The notes beneath the pieces were generated by a model. The model searched no databases and was not told where the DNA came from. It saw only the letters and a list, made by a program, of their open reading frames with translations. The position numbers were made by a program, and so were the translations under genes. This document shows, piece by piece, positions 9,453 to 17,293 of a stretch of DNA of 64,000 bases; position 1 is the first letter of the stretch, and each line of letters begins with the position of its first letter. The stretch covers positions 186,001 through 250,000 of the forward strand of contig JBNKWZ010000008.1 in the NCBI GenBank assembly GCA_050300015.1, written 5' to 3'. Origin of the DNA: CAYZQH01 sp050300015. GTDB taxonomy: Bacteria > Pseudomonadota > Gammaproteobacteria > Pseudomonadales > Cellvibrionaceae.

Positions 9453-9550
9453 TTTTCTATTTCCACAATCTATTTGATACAGCACACTAGGCTCGAGTTT
9501 TGTTTTAGTTGCTTGAGCCTTTTCTTTGGGCAAGCCCGGTGTGAACGTTG

Positions 9551-11206
9551 TTACTGGCTGTGATTGACCGCACGTTCAAACCACGGGAACACCACTTTGC
9601 CGCCCAGAGATTGTGTGGCGTAATTAAACAGCGCAAATCGATACCCTAAAAAGTAAGGCCAATCGCGTTTCATTTTAAAAGTGGCGCCTAGCGGCTGAAA
9701 GGTTTTGCCATCTAGGGAATAGTAAAAATTGGCATAGCCATTTTCGGGCTCGGTGCGAATGTTGGCGTCTATTCGCAACCAAACCTTATCGCCCTCAAAG
9801 GTCCGGCTTGCCACTTCTTCGCCCAGACTTTCGGTTAGCCACTGATTGTTCAGCGCCATGTTTTGCGCCACCACAATGCGGTTTTTTCCGTTTTCCCGTT
9901 TAACGCCTATCCAGGCACTACGGTCACGAAAGGCGGCGAGACCTGCCACATCGCCCTCTTGCATCTGGTCGATGAGCATTAATGTGGTACCGGTAGAGGC
10001 GGGCCCTGCAATGCGCTGGGTGAGCGTGTTGCGCGCGTTGTACAAATCGTCGGTGACTGTGGCGGCCTCTAAGGTTAGCCCGTTATCCAAGTGCCATTTG
10101 GTGTTGTCGGGATTGTGGTTCCATTCCCATTGGGGTCCAAGTGTAGGGGTACTAAACGTATCCATACCACCTGGTGGTGTGACTTTGTCTGCACCACAGG
10201 GTAAATCTGGAAAGGGGTAGCTCGCCGCCCAGGCGCCGTCTTCAAGTTGTACTTCGGGCCAGCCGTCGTGCCAAGTGACCGGCGCCATAACCGGTATGCG
10301 TCCCCCTGGGAAGGCATCGTTAAAGGCCATGTAATACCAGTCGCCCTTTTGTGTTTGTACAATGCCACCTTGATGAGGTTGGCCACCTGCGCCTTTGCCT
10401 TTAAAGGGCAGCGCCACCGCAAAGGGTTTTAGTTCATAGGGGCCGAAGGGCCCATTGGTGGAGCGTAAAACGTATTCGCCGTTGGCATACTGTGTGACGA
10501 ACATATAGTAATCGCCATTAATTTTGTAAAATCGAGTGCCTTCCAGCGGGCCGGTTAAATCTTTAGGCGTTTCATACACCACTTCATTTCGAACTTCGCT
10601 CAATCCATCGGCAGATAATTCTGCAACCGACAAAGTCCCGTGACCATAGGCCACGTACATTTTGTCGGTGTCTTCTTCAATCAATAACCCCATGTCGTAA
10701 TAGCAGCCTTCGGTTGGATGTTTTTGCCAAGGGCCCTTAGGGTTTTTAGCAGTAAACGCCCAGCCACCGCCTATGTCGTGCATACACCCCATCCAGTAAA
10801 ACGTCTCGTTCGATTCGCGGTACTGCAACGTAGAGGCCCAAATGCCTTTGACATAGGCGTTTTCGTCTTTTAAATCGTAGCGGGGGTGGGAATCCAACAC
10901 CGGCACAGATTGAGATAAGTACTCCCAGTGCACCAAATCATAAGAACGTAGCAGTGGCGCACCGGGGGAGTGATGGAAGGTGGAGGCCGTGTAGTAATAA
11001 GTGTCGCCCACGCGGATGACTTCCACATCGGGTAAGTCTTCCCAAAGGATAGGGTTGCTGTACGTCTTAGGGCACTGTGCTTGATCGTTTAGTGACGATT
11101 GAAAGTGTTTATCCGTGGCACGGGTACATCCCGCCAATAGACTGATCGCAGAAACAATCGTAAGAAGAGAAGTGGTCATCCTGCACGGGACGGTAGTAAG
11201 TGTCAT
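9551..11206 (-). CDS. GH43 family glycoside hydrolase, lipoprotein
   Basis: A 551-residue predicted surface or periplasmic lipoprotein that should cleave beta-xylosidic or alpha-L-arabinofuranosidic bonds in hemicellulose. Seen: a lipoprotein signal ending LLAGC (Cys27); the five-bladed propeller with the catalytic base in NPILWEDLPD (Asp60), the pKa-tuning Asp in YYDMGLL (Asp171) and the general acid in GPLEGTRFY (Glu222); then a C-terminal beta-sandwich from about residue 345, as in the XynB-like GH43 subfamilies. The STFHHSPG block resembles GH43 subfamily 12, but the exact specificity is an inference. The first ATG has AAGG about 10 nt upstream; an internal ATG at codon 10 is possible. 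It is the last gene before a gene-poor stretch. Confidence 0.92.
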   Translation of the reverse strand: MTLTTVPCRMTTSLLTIVSAISLLAGCTRATDKHFQSSLNDQAQCPKTYSNPILWEDLPDVEVIRVGDTYYYTASTFHHSPGAPLLRSYDLVHWEYLSQSVPVLDSHPRYDLKDENAYVKGIWASTLQYRESNETFYWMGCMHDIGGGWAFTAKNPKGPWQKHPTEGCYYDMGLLIEEDTDKMYVAYGHGTLSVAELSADGLSEVRNEVVYETPKDLTGPLEGTRFYKINGDYYMFVTQYANGEYVLRSTNGPFGPYELKPFAVALPFKGKGAGGQPHQGGIVQTQKGDWYYMAFNDAFPGGRIPVMAPVTWHDGWPEVQLEDGAWAASYPFPDLPCGADKVTPPGGMDTFSTPTLGPQWEWNHNPDNTKWHLDNGLTLEAATVTDDLYNARNTLTQRIAGPASTGTTLMLIDQMQEGDVAGLAAFRDRSAWIGVKRENGKNRIVVAQNMALNNQWLTESLGEEVASRTFEGDKVWLRIDANIRTEPENGYANFYYSLDGKTFQPLGATFKMKRDWPYFLGYRFALFNYATQSLGGKVVFPWFERAVNHSQ

Positions 11207-11339
11207 GTGGAATAGCCTTTATTATGGTGTCTCTGAAATGGCGAGCACCTATGGTATCAGGCTATCTATAATAGGGGACAAGAGCGGTAGACGCAGCGCC
11301 TTGGACTGCAGGCGCTGCTCTAAGGGGGTGAAAGTAGTA

Positions 11340-12356
11340 CTAAGGGCAGCCAATGGGGCTGGTAGACACCACGATGTTGTCGTAGTCCAACGTGGCAGCG
11401 GGGCCCCCGCCCCAGCCTAAGCGGATGGTTTGCACATCCACATCATAGAACCCACCATAGGAGCCCAGCAGGCGACTGTCGTGCCCAGAGTTGGGGTCGT
11501 TGTCGATTTCAAGGCCCACAACTTCCTCGTCGTTAACCCAAATCTGCACCAGGTCGTTGGTCTCATCAAAAAACACTTCCATACACATGGTGCCGGTAAC
11601 GGGCAGCGTTTTGGTAAAGGCCGCTTGTCCTGGTGAGAATACATCAGGTGAAACCGTATCGCCTTTGCCTTCCACGTTCCAGGCCATAGCGTTATTGTCG
11701 AACAAACGAATGCGAGTGGATTCGCCGTTCATATTGGCACCCGCGCCGCTTTCTAACAGCATAAACCAGCGGTTGCCACCGGTGGGGGCACCATTGGTGG
11801 TGACTTCAAACCGTAGGTAGGCACTGGTCATATCGTTCAAAGCGTCGATATTCAACCAGGCTTCACAATAGTTCCCGGGGCTACTTAGGGTGGCGACCCC
11901 GTTGCCGAGAGTGAGGCTGGCATTGCCCCACTCACAACCCGTATAAGAAAGCCCCTGAGGTAGATCTGTGCCGGAAAGGCCCTCAAAATCCGCGCACAAT
12001 ACGGTATTGGCGCCACAGCCACCGGTCATACCCGAGGTGCTGCTGGACGATGAACTTGAGCTTGAAGAACTGCTCGAGCTGGATGTACTTGAACTCGAAG
12101 AAGCACTAGTGCTGGAAGAGCTGCTACTGGAGCTTGAACTACTAGAAGACGATGAGCTGCTAGAACTTGAACTAGACGATGTGCTTGAACTCGAGCTGCT
12201 GGAGGTGGATGATGAGCTCGAAGAGCTACTGGTATCGGCACCACAGCCCATAAGTGCGAACAGGGGAATGGCGATGGCAAGTGTGCGCGCCGCGAAGGAC
12301 GCAGGGGTTTTGGTTGTCATGAGGTTGGGGGTCTCTTGTATCAATTTTGAAATCAT
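11340..12356 (-). CDS. Serine-linker lipoprotein with a lectin-like beta domain
   Basis: A 338-residue secreted lipoprotein of unknown activity. Seen: a lipoprotein signal ending ALMGC, a serine-rich linker of about 70 residues encoded by mixed TCN/AGY codons, then a domain of about 230 residues starting CGANTVLCADFEG with repeated beta-strand patterns and ending in DYDNIVVST. This layout (lipid anchor, flexible Ser linker, carbohydrate-binding or hydrolase domain) is typical of Cellvibrionaceae surface enzymes. The terminal domain looks like a concanavalin-A-type jelly roll (polysaccharide-lyase or carbohydrate-binding fold), with no catalytic motif I can name. It precedes the GH43 gene on the same strand with a 133-bp gap. 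A second ATG at 12320 would give a shorter, more typical signal peptide. Confidence 0.85.
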   Translation of the reverse strand: MISKLIQETPNLMTTKTPASFAARTLAIAIPLFALMGCGADTSSSSSSSSTSSSSSSSTSSSSSSSSSSSSSSSSSSSSSSSTSASSSSSTSSSSSSSSSSSSSSSTSGMTGGCGANTVLCADFEGLSGTDLPQGLSYTGCEWGNASLTLGNGVATLSSPGNYCEAWLNIDALNDMTSAYLRFEVTTNGAPTGGNRWFMLLESGAGANMNGESTRIRLFDNNAMAWNVEGKGDTVSPDVFSPGQAAFTKTLPVTGTMCMEVFFDETNDLVQIWVNDEEVVGLEIDNDPNSGHDSRLLGSYGGFYDVDVQTIRLGWGGGPAATLDYDNIVVSTSPIGCP

Positions 12357-12577
12357 TGTCTAGATTTTGAGCATTTTAACCTGCTGGGACTGCCGAAAAA
12401 AGCGACTGTGTTCTAAAAGCACCTTCCGCGTCAAAAAATTCACTATGCATTCACACTTTTGATTGAGCTTTGTGAGAGAACATACGGCTTATAGGAGGTC
12501 ATTAGACTGGCAATAGAATAGATCCTCTATCGGTTTAATCTAACTCATACCCGAAAAATACTGGCCTGCCCGGTTTA

Positions 12578-12930
12578 ATGACGTTTAGCCAATGGCGCCC
12601 TGTCTTCGCATTCTCTTTTTATAATTATTTTACCATCGCCATGACGCGGGTATTGGTCAGTGGCTTTGTATTGTTTGCCTTATGGCGTAAAGGGGGGATG
12701 GTTGTCATGCTTGGCAGCCTATGGGCGCATGGCTTTAAGTAATTACCTTTTACAAAGCGCCTTTGGCGCCGCCTTGTTTTTTGGATTTGGGTTTGGCATG
12801 CTCGGCAAACTACACGATTGGCAAACCTTCACGATCGATTGTGGTGTGATTGGGGTGCAAGTGACCTACAGCTTTTTTGGCTTAACACCAATCGTTATGG
12901 CCGGTCAGTGGCTATGACGGTGCGGCGCTT
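12578..12930 (+). pseudogene. Broken C-terminal fragment of a DUF418 membrane protein
   Basis: Two frames together read as the end of a DUF418 (YeiB-like) membrane protein. From ATG 12578 one frame gives FYNYFTIAMTRVLVSGFVLFALWRKGG; after a run of six G (about 12690-12695) homology continues in another frame as LAAYGRMALSNYLLQS and FFGFGFGMLGK. A further shift near 12915 would be needed to reach VRRFAS. The N-terminal two thirds of the family are absent. An intact DUF418 gene follows at 13022, so this may be the remains of a tandem duplicate. A sequencing error in the G6 run would explain only one of the breaks. Confidence 0.75.
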
Positions 12931-13021
12931 TGCGTCAAAAACCCCCATTAAAGGCGCTATCAAGCAATGACCATTAAAACCACAATAACAACAATGTAAA
13001 GCGCTGTAAGGGCGCAACTCG

Positions 13022-14194
13022 GTGAATGTCATGCACTTCAATACCGCATCAACCCAGGCCGTGGTTCAAGAAAGAGTTACGTTGGTGGATGCCTTACGGG
13101 GCTTCGCGCTTATGGGCCTGTTTATCGTCCATATGGTGGAGTACTTCGAACTTTACTGGTACGTGCCCGAACCCGGCTGGGTGCATAACACCATATTCTT
13201 TTTATTTGGTGGCAAAGCGTACGCACTGTTTGCGTTGCTGTTTGGATTTAGCTTTTATGTAATTTTAAATAATCAACAAGCGCGTGGGGTGGATTACAGA
13301 GGGCGTTTTGTTTGGCGACTGTTTCTGCTGGTAGCCATGGGTTATGTGCACAGTTTGCTTTATGCCGGTGATATTTTACAAATTCTTGCGGTTTGCGGTT
13401 TGCCCTTGGTTTTGTTTTATTCACTTTCCATTCGTGGATTATTGGTGATTGCGCTGTTCTTCCTTATTCAAGTACCCCACTGGGTGTGGATCATTGCCAG
13501 CGAGCAGCAATGGACAGCACCCCTAACGCAACCACAATTTATCGCGTATATGGGCAATAATTTTGAGATGTACGCCCATGGGTCGCTCAGCGAATTAGTG
13601 CAATACAATTTTGTGGAAGGCCAAAAAGGTAAATGGGTATTTTTTGTCGAAACCGGACGTTTATGGACGATTTTTGGCTTAATGTTTTTAGGCGTGGTGC
13701 TTGGACGCTGTGGTGCGTTCACCAAACCCCAGGCGATACGCTACTGGATTGCGGCAGGTGTACTGGGTGCTGTCGGGTTCGTGGGCTTTAAGTGGGGGGT
13801 AAGTCAATTGGATAGTACGTTTACAGACACCATGGCCCGTTGGCGGTTTAATCAGGTCATCGGCTTCTATCAAAACTACTGTGTGATAATTGCCGGAATG
13901 GCACTTTTTGCGCTGTCTTATCAAAGCGCTGTAATTGCCAAAGCCCTGCAGTTTTGGGCGGCTCCAGGGCGTTTAACCTTAACCTTCTATATTTTGCAGA
14001 GCGTGATCTTTGTGCCCTTGTTTTATGGATTCGGCGCAGGCTGGTATGAGGGGGTAGGTCAGGAGCTTACTTTGGCCATTGGTTGTATGGCCTGGGTTAC
14101 CCAAATGGCCCTGGCGCACCTTTGGGTACAACATTTCCGATACGGCCCGCTTGAATGGGTGTGGCGTAAGACCACAAATATAAAATTACCGTAA
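13022..14194 (+). CDS. DUF418 (YeiB-like) integral membrane protein
   Basis: A 390-residue polytopic inner-membrane protein of the DUF418/YeiB family, function unknown, sometimes linked to membrane or acyl-group processes. Seen: the N-terminal family signature VDALRGFALMGLFIVHM, about ten hydrophobic segments, FGGKAYALFALLFGFSFY, and the C-terminal block APGRLTLTFYILQS followed by RYGPLEWVWR, which is the DUF418 hallmark. The first start is GTG at 13022; ATG at 13031 is an alternative. It directly follows a broken relative. Confidence 0.9.
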   Translation: MNVMHFNTASTQAVVQERVTLVDALRGFALMGLFIVHMVEYFELYWYVPEPGWVHNTIFFLFGGKAYALFALLFGFSFYVILNNQQARGVDYRGRFVWRLFLLVAMGYVHSLLYAGDILQILAVCGLPLVLFYSLSIRGLLVIALFFLIQVPHWVWIIASEQQWTAPLTQPQFIAYMGNNFEMYAHGSLSELVQYNFVEGQKGKWVFFVETGRLWTIFGLMFLGVVLGRCGAFTKPQAIRYWIAAGVLGAVGFVGFKWGVSQLDSTFTDTMARWRFNQVIGFYQNYCVIIAGMALFALSYQSAVIAKALQFWAAPGRLTLTFYILQSVIFVPLFYGFGAGWYEGVGQELTLAIGCMAWVTQMALAHLWVQHFRYGPLEWVWRKTTNIKLP

Positions 14195-14378
14195 TGCTTG
14201 TAAGGCGTTAGATTTTCAGCTGCTCAAGCGCGAAATTTTGGCATTCAAACACGGCCGTGAAATTTTTTGGGGCTGCACAATAGGCGTGAATTTAAGATAC
14301 CACTGCCCTAAAAATCATTTTTCGCTGCATAAATGCCTCAAGTGGAATGATTGCGTTAGTCAAAATTTTGCGTGGTGC

Positions 14379-14888
14379 TTATGGAAAATATTGGATAGGG
14401 TTGAGATATATAGCCTTCTTGTAACCTTGTGTACGACTGTCCATTCGCCACGGATAGGGCACGAGACTTAAAATTGAGAAGTGAAGATGGGGTGGTTTGC
14501 CTTGAGCATTGCCGCTGTTGCCAACAGAGCCTAGAGGCTGGCCTTTGCCTACGAATATACCTGCATTCTCATCAATCGTTTGAAGGTGTGCAAAATAGTG
14601 TAATCGCCATTTAGGTCCGAGCCCCACTACAATATGACCGCCTTTTTTGATTTGTCCGCGGTAAAGTATTATGAGATCGGTTGAGGCGAGCACGGCAGTA
14701 CCCTGTTTGGCAAAAATATCGATACCCTTGTGTACACCAGAACTGCCCCAAGGTTCATACCAGAAAGTATCCGCGTGCCAGTCGGATGCTGTAGCGCCAG
14801 CTACGGGAATGGCTCGCCTTTCGGGTACGATAAAGCCCAAAAAAATGAATGCCAATCCAGCTAGAATGATTCTCGTTCGAAATTTCAT
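14379..14888 (-). CDS. M23 family metallopeptidase (LytM-like)
   Basis: A 169-residue membrane-anchored or exported zinc endopeptidase expected to cut peptidoglycan cross-bridges. Seen: an N-terminal hydrophobic segment (about 7-21), the zinc motif HKGIDIF (His53, Asp57), and PPHLHF (His134, His136), the HxH of LytM enzymes; GSVGNSGNAQGKPPHLHF is the standard C-terminal block. It is short for the family and has no coiled coil or LysM domain, so it is a minimal catalytic unit. No operon partner is obvious. Confidence 0.9.
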   Translation of the reverse strand: MKFRTRIILAGLAFIFLGFIVPERRAIPVAGATASDWHADTFWYEPWGSSGVHKGIDIFAKQGTAVLASTDLIILYRGQIKKGGHIVVGLGPKWRLHYFAHLQTIDENAGIFVGKGQPLGSVGNSGNAQGKPPHLHFSILSLVPYPWRMDSRTQGYKKAIYLNPIQYFP

Positions 14889-15102
14889 AATACTAATGTG
14901 TGCGATCTATTCACTTGGGGATAAAGCCTGAATAAAAAAATCAGCCTTTAGGCCGAAACTATTTGATACGAAATGTAAGCATCAAACTATAAATAATGGC
15001 TTCATTGTACATGCTGCAAAATGTAAAACTACGATGGTGAAACGCCATTGGCCTTTAATTGTATTTTCGTAGTCTAAAAGAGTTGTTACTGATGGTGTCC
15101 GC

Positions 15103-15501
15103 TCACCGGTTCACCTGCGACCAGTGGTGAGGCATAAGCGTTTTTAGAGGTACGAACTGCAATACGTTATCAGGGTTTGTAATAGCCACTTGCACACCTC
15201 CACCCCAGGCTACCAAGCGCTCTTGGCAAATACCGCAGGGTGACAAAATAACAAATTCGCTGGTTTCATCTTCGCGATACAAGCACAAACTGTGGGTCAC
15301 CGGTTTATTGAGCTTGTTCGCTTCCAGCAGTGCACCTACCTCCATACACAAAGCCAGAGCGTCATTCTTCACTTCGGGTGCAACACTAGTGAGTATCTGG
15401 TCACCTTCAATGGCGATTGCAGCCGCACCACCCCAGCCGATAGGGTAACGCTGTTCTACCAAAGTTGCTGCTGCGTGATACAGTTCTGATGTGATTGGCA
15501 T
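15103..15501 (-). CDS. Cytidine deaminase-like protein
   Basis: A 132-residue zinc deaminase of the cytidine deaminase/blasticidin-S deaminase fold, cytoplasmic. Seen: CME (Cys52, Glu54), the position of the C-A-E/H-A-E zinc ligand and proton shuttle, and PCGIC (Cys89, Cys92), the PCxxC ligands; GWGGAAAIAIEGDQI fits the start of the core sheet. Length matches tetrameric cytidine deaminases. The substrate (free cytidine or another nucleoside) is inferred only from the fold. It stands alone between two non-coding regions. Confidence 0.85.
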   Translation of the reverse strand: MPITSELYHAAATLVEQRYPIGWGGAAAIAIEGDQILTSVAPEVKNDALALCMEVGALLEANKLNKPVTHSLCLYREDETSEFVILSPCGICQERLVAWGGGVQVAITNPDNVLQFVPLKTLMPHHWSQVNR

Positions 15502-16003
15502 AATAAAAATTCCAGAAGACGTTCGCAGTAGTTAGATGCGCAAGCCACAGGGAAGTTGCCGCACAGACTCGATACTTGGCACGATTGCTACATGAAGACA
15601 CACAAAATATAAACGCTACTAATGTAACCATTCAGTGTGTCATAATTTCCCTCCTGAATAGGATACCAAATGAAAGGTACCGTGAATATTAAAGTAGACG
15701 CTATTAACCCAGCAGGAATAATTGTCGGATTAATAGCTAGAGCGCGGATGCTCCATCATTGTCTGAAAAGCCAATGAAAGCCCTTAAAATACAAGATGAT
15801 TCACATATCAGTGTCAGTATTTTTACGGCATACAATAAACCAGATAGGAAATCTAATTGATTGCCAGGTTAATAGGTCTCATTCTGTTAAATATTCACGT
15901 ACCCTTGGCTCGCTGAGCTGTAGAGCCGATAGACAATCTGCCGAGACTCTTCTTATGGTCTGAAGGCTTATTCTACTGAATCACAACCTGCCGAGGAGGC
16001 GCT
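15502..16003. other. 500-bp non-coding region containing a dispersed repeat
   Basis: No gene is supported. It includes the repeat copy at 15773-15882 and presumably the promoter of the CopD-like gene. Confidence 0.45.
15773..15882. repeat. Dispersed repeat, degenerate copy of 40920-41028
   Basis: Shares GCCCTTAAAATACAAG, CAGTATTTT, the block AGATAGGAnATCTA and CAGGTTAATAG with 40920-41028. In this copy the inverted repeat is GCCCTTAAAATAC (15780-15792) against GTATTTTTACGGC (15817-15829), which is partly decayed. Confidence 0.6.
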
Positions 16004-16459
16004 ATGGCCATTGCATTAACACTTCATTTATTAAGTGCCGTTATTTGGGTAGGCGGTATGTTTTTCGCCTATATGGCCTTGCGGCCGGTGGCTGCAAGCT
16101 TATTGGAGCCACCTAAAAGATTGCAGTTGTGGAGACAAGTATTTGCTAAATTTTTTGTATGGGTAAGTGCGTCAGTTGTCATATTGTTATGCAGCGGCTT
16201 TTGGATGATATTTGCGGTTTACGGTGGCATGGGTAATGTGCGCCCCTATGTACATACCATGCTCTTACTTGGGGTGATTATGATGGCGTTGTATGGGCAT
16301 GTTTTTTTTGCTCATTACAAAAAATTATGCCGGGCTGTAGATATGGAAGACTGGCAAGAGGGTGGCAGACAGCTGGGAAAAATAAGAAGGCTGATTGCAG
16401 TGAATCTATCTTTAGGTTTATTGGTTGTCATTGTCGCTGGCGCTGGACGCTTTCTTTAA
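16004..16459 (+). CDS. CopD-like four-helix membrane protein
   Basis: A 151-residue inner-membrane protein with four hydrophobic segments. Seen: HLLSAVIWVGGMFFAYMALRP at the N-terminus and a conserved HTMLLLGVIMMALYGHVFF segment; His residues in helices 1 and 3 resemble haem or copper ligands of the CopD/DUF2269-like group. The role in copper handling is a family-level label only. The start is well supported by GAGGAGG seven bases before the ATG. It is not in an evident operon. Confidence 0.75.
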   Translation: MAIALTLHLLSAVIWVGGMFFAYMALRPVAASLLEPPKRLQLWRQVFAKFFVWVSASVVILLCSGFWMIFAVYGGMGNVRPYVHTMLLLGVIMMALYGHVFFAHYKKLCRAVDMEDWQEGGRQLGKIRRLIAVNLSLGLLVVIVAGAGRFL

Positions 16460-16597
16460 CCCGCCGAATAACGGCGTCAAATTTAACGATCTATCGCAAC
16501 TGGGGTCGTGACCACCGGTTGCGAAGGCTGGAACGGCCGGCGTTTAAAGACGGATAAAGTTAAAAGCAGGCTACAGGTATTGAGCCAAATGTATTAG

Positions 16598-16731
16598 GCG
16601 CTATCTCAAAAATAGAGGTTTTTTGTACGAGCAAGGCCCGAGCGCCTCGAAAGCGCAGTTTCCGGGCGTCAATGAACATTTGAGAGGGGCGAGAACACAG
16701 CTGGTGCGAAGTAGATCATTTTCGAGACAGC
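16598..16731. repeat. 134-bp MITE-like element with terminal inverted repeats
   Basis: Left end GCTATCTCAAAAAT (16600-16613) is inverted at ATTTTCGAGACAGC (16718-16731), 12 of 14 matching. The interior carries AGGTTTTTTGTACGAGCAAGG, which resembles the inside of the 20348-20563 element just after its left end, so they may share an origin. Confidence 0.55.
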
Positions 16732-16737
16732 TTCTAT

Positions 16738-16923
16738 CTACTTGAGGCGGTCAATAACAACATTACGCAGAATTGAAGTATGTGTATGACCCAGCTGAAG
16801 ATGAATGCTGGTTTGATAAGGGCATTGATCAGGGGTAATAGGAACGGAGCAAATATTCACTGCGTGTGTGAGGTGAGTGTTCTCCTCTTGGCAGGCCGCC
16901 AATGCCACTGCCATGAGCAACAC
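16738..16923 (-). CDS. Possible small lipoprotein, start damaged
   Basis: A short frame encoding a lipoprotein-type signal, VLLMAVALAAC, followed by about 50 residues without known motifs. A strong AGGAGG lies upstream (near 16951), but no start codon is in frame at the right distance; the frame is open through KSNFLRFNS in front of the annotated GTG, which looks like the n-region of the signal. Either an unusual start is used or the original ATG has been lost. It could also be chance. Confidence 0.35.
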   Translation of the reverse strand: MLLMAVALAACQEENTHLTHAVNICSVPITPDQCPYQTSIHLQLGHTHTSILRNVVIDRLK

Positions 16924-17189
16924 GCTGTTGAATCGTAAAAAATTCGATTTTCCTCCTGAACCATTTGGCTCTACTCTCTAGCCCAAGTGATACTGCCCGT
17001 CACATAGCGCTATGCTCAACAGCTGAAGAGTTTGCGATGCGAACATAGGTTAGCTGCTGGAGCTGCAGTGGCCCAGCTCATCGGATATGAAGGCGACATG
17101 ATCGAGCGTAAAATGACGAAATTAATGGGTTGCCAATCGACGTGATGTTTGTTTTTTAACTTGCGCGCCCTCAGGGTTAGCCAGTCATA

Positions 17190-17227
17190 CGACAGTACCC
17201 CGTTCGAAATTGGATACTGTCGTTTTT
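17190..17227 (+). terminator. Terminator-like hairpin with T run
   Basis: Perfect 8-bp stem CGACAGTA (17190-17197) and TACTGTCG (17215-17222) with a 17-nt loop followed by TTTTT on the plus strand. No clear plus-strand gene precedes it; it may end an unannotated short transcript. Confidence 0.5.
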
Positions 17228-17293
17228 GGAAGAGATGCACTTTACGCTAAAAGAGGAATTCTCCAGAGGTGTTTTCAGCGGAGGTGACGCGGG

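Larger units (their letters stand above)
8476..9550. other. 1.1-kb gene-poor stretch with repeats
   Basis: No supported gene. It contains a dispersed-repeat fragment (8684-8760) and a long inverted repeat (9378-9452). Short frames here look like by-products of these repeats. Confidence 0.5.
16460..17293. other. 830-bp gene-poor region
   Basis: Contains an inverted-repeat element (16598-16731), a possible damaged small lipoprotein gene (16738-16923, minus) and a hairpin with T run (17190-17227). No larger gene is supported. Confidence 0.45.

Noticed and set aside
9100..9460. Possible integron attachment site
   Set aside because: Long inverted arms recall attC sites, but the expected core triplets and neighbouring gene cassettes or integrase were not found.
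11968..12363. Glu/Leu-rich plus-strand frame opposite a lipoprotein
   Set aside because: It is the antisense of the serine linker; the Glu/Leu/Asp composition is a by-product of Ser codons. The same holds for 18495-18926.
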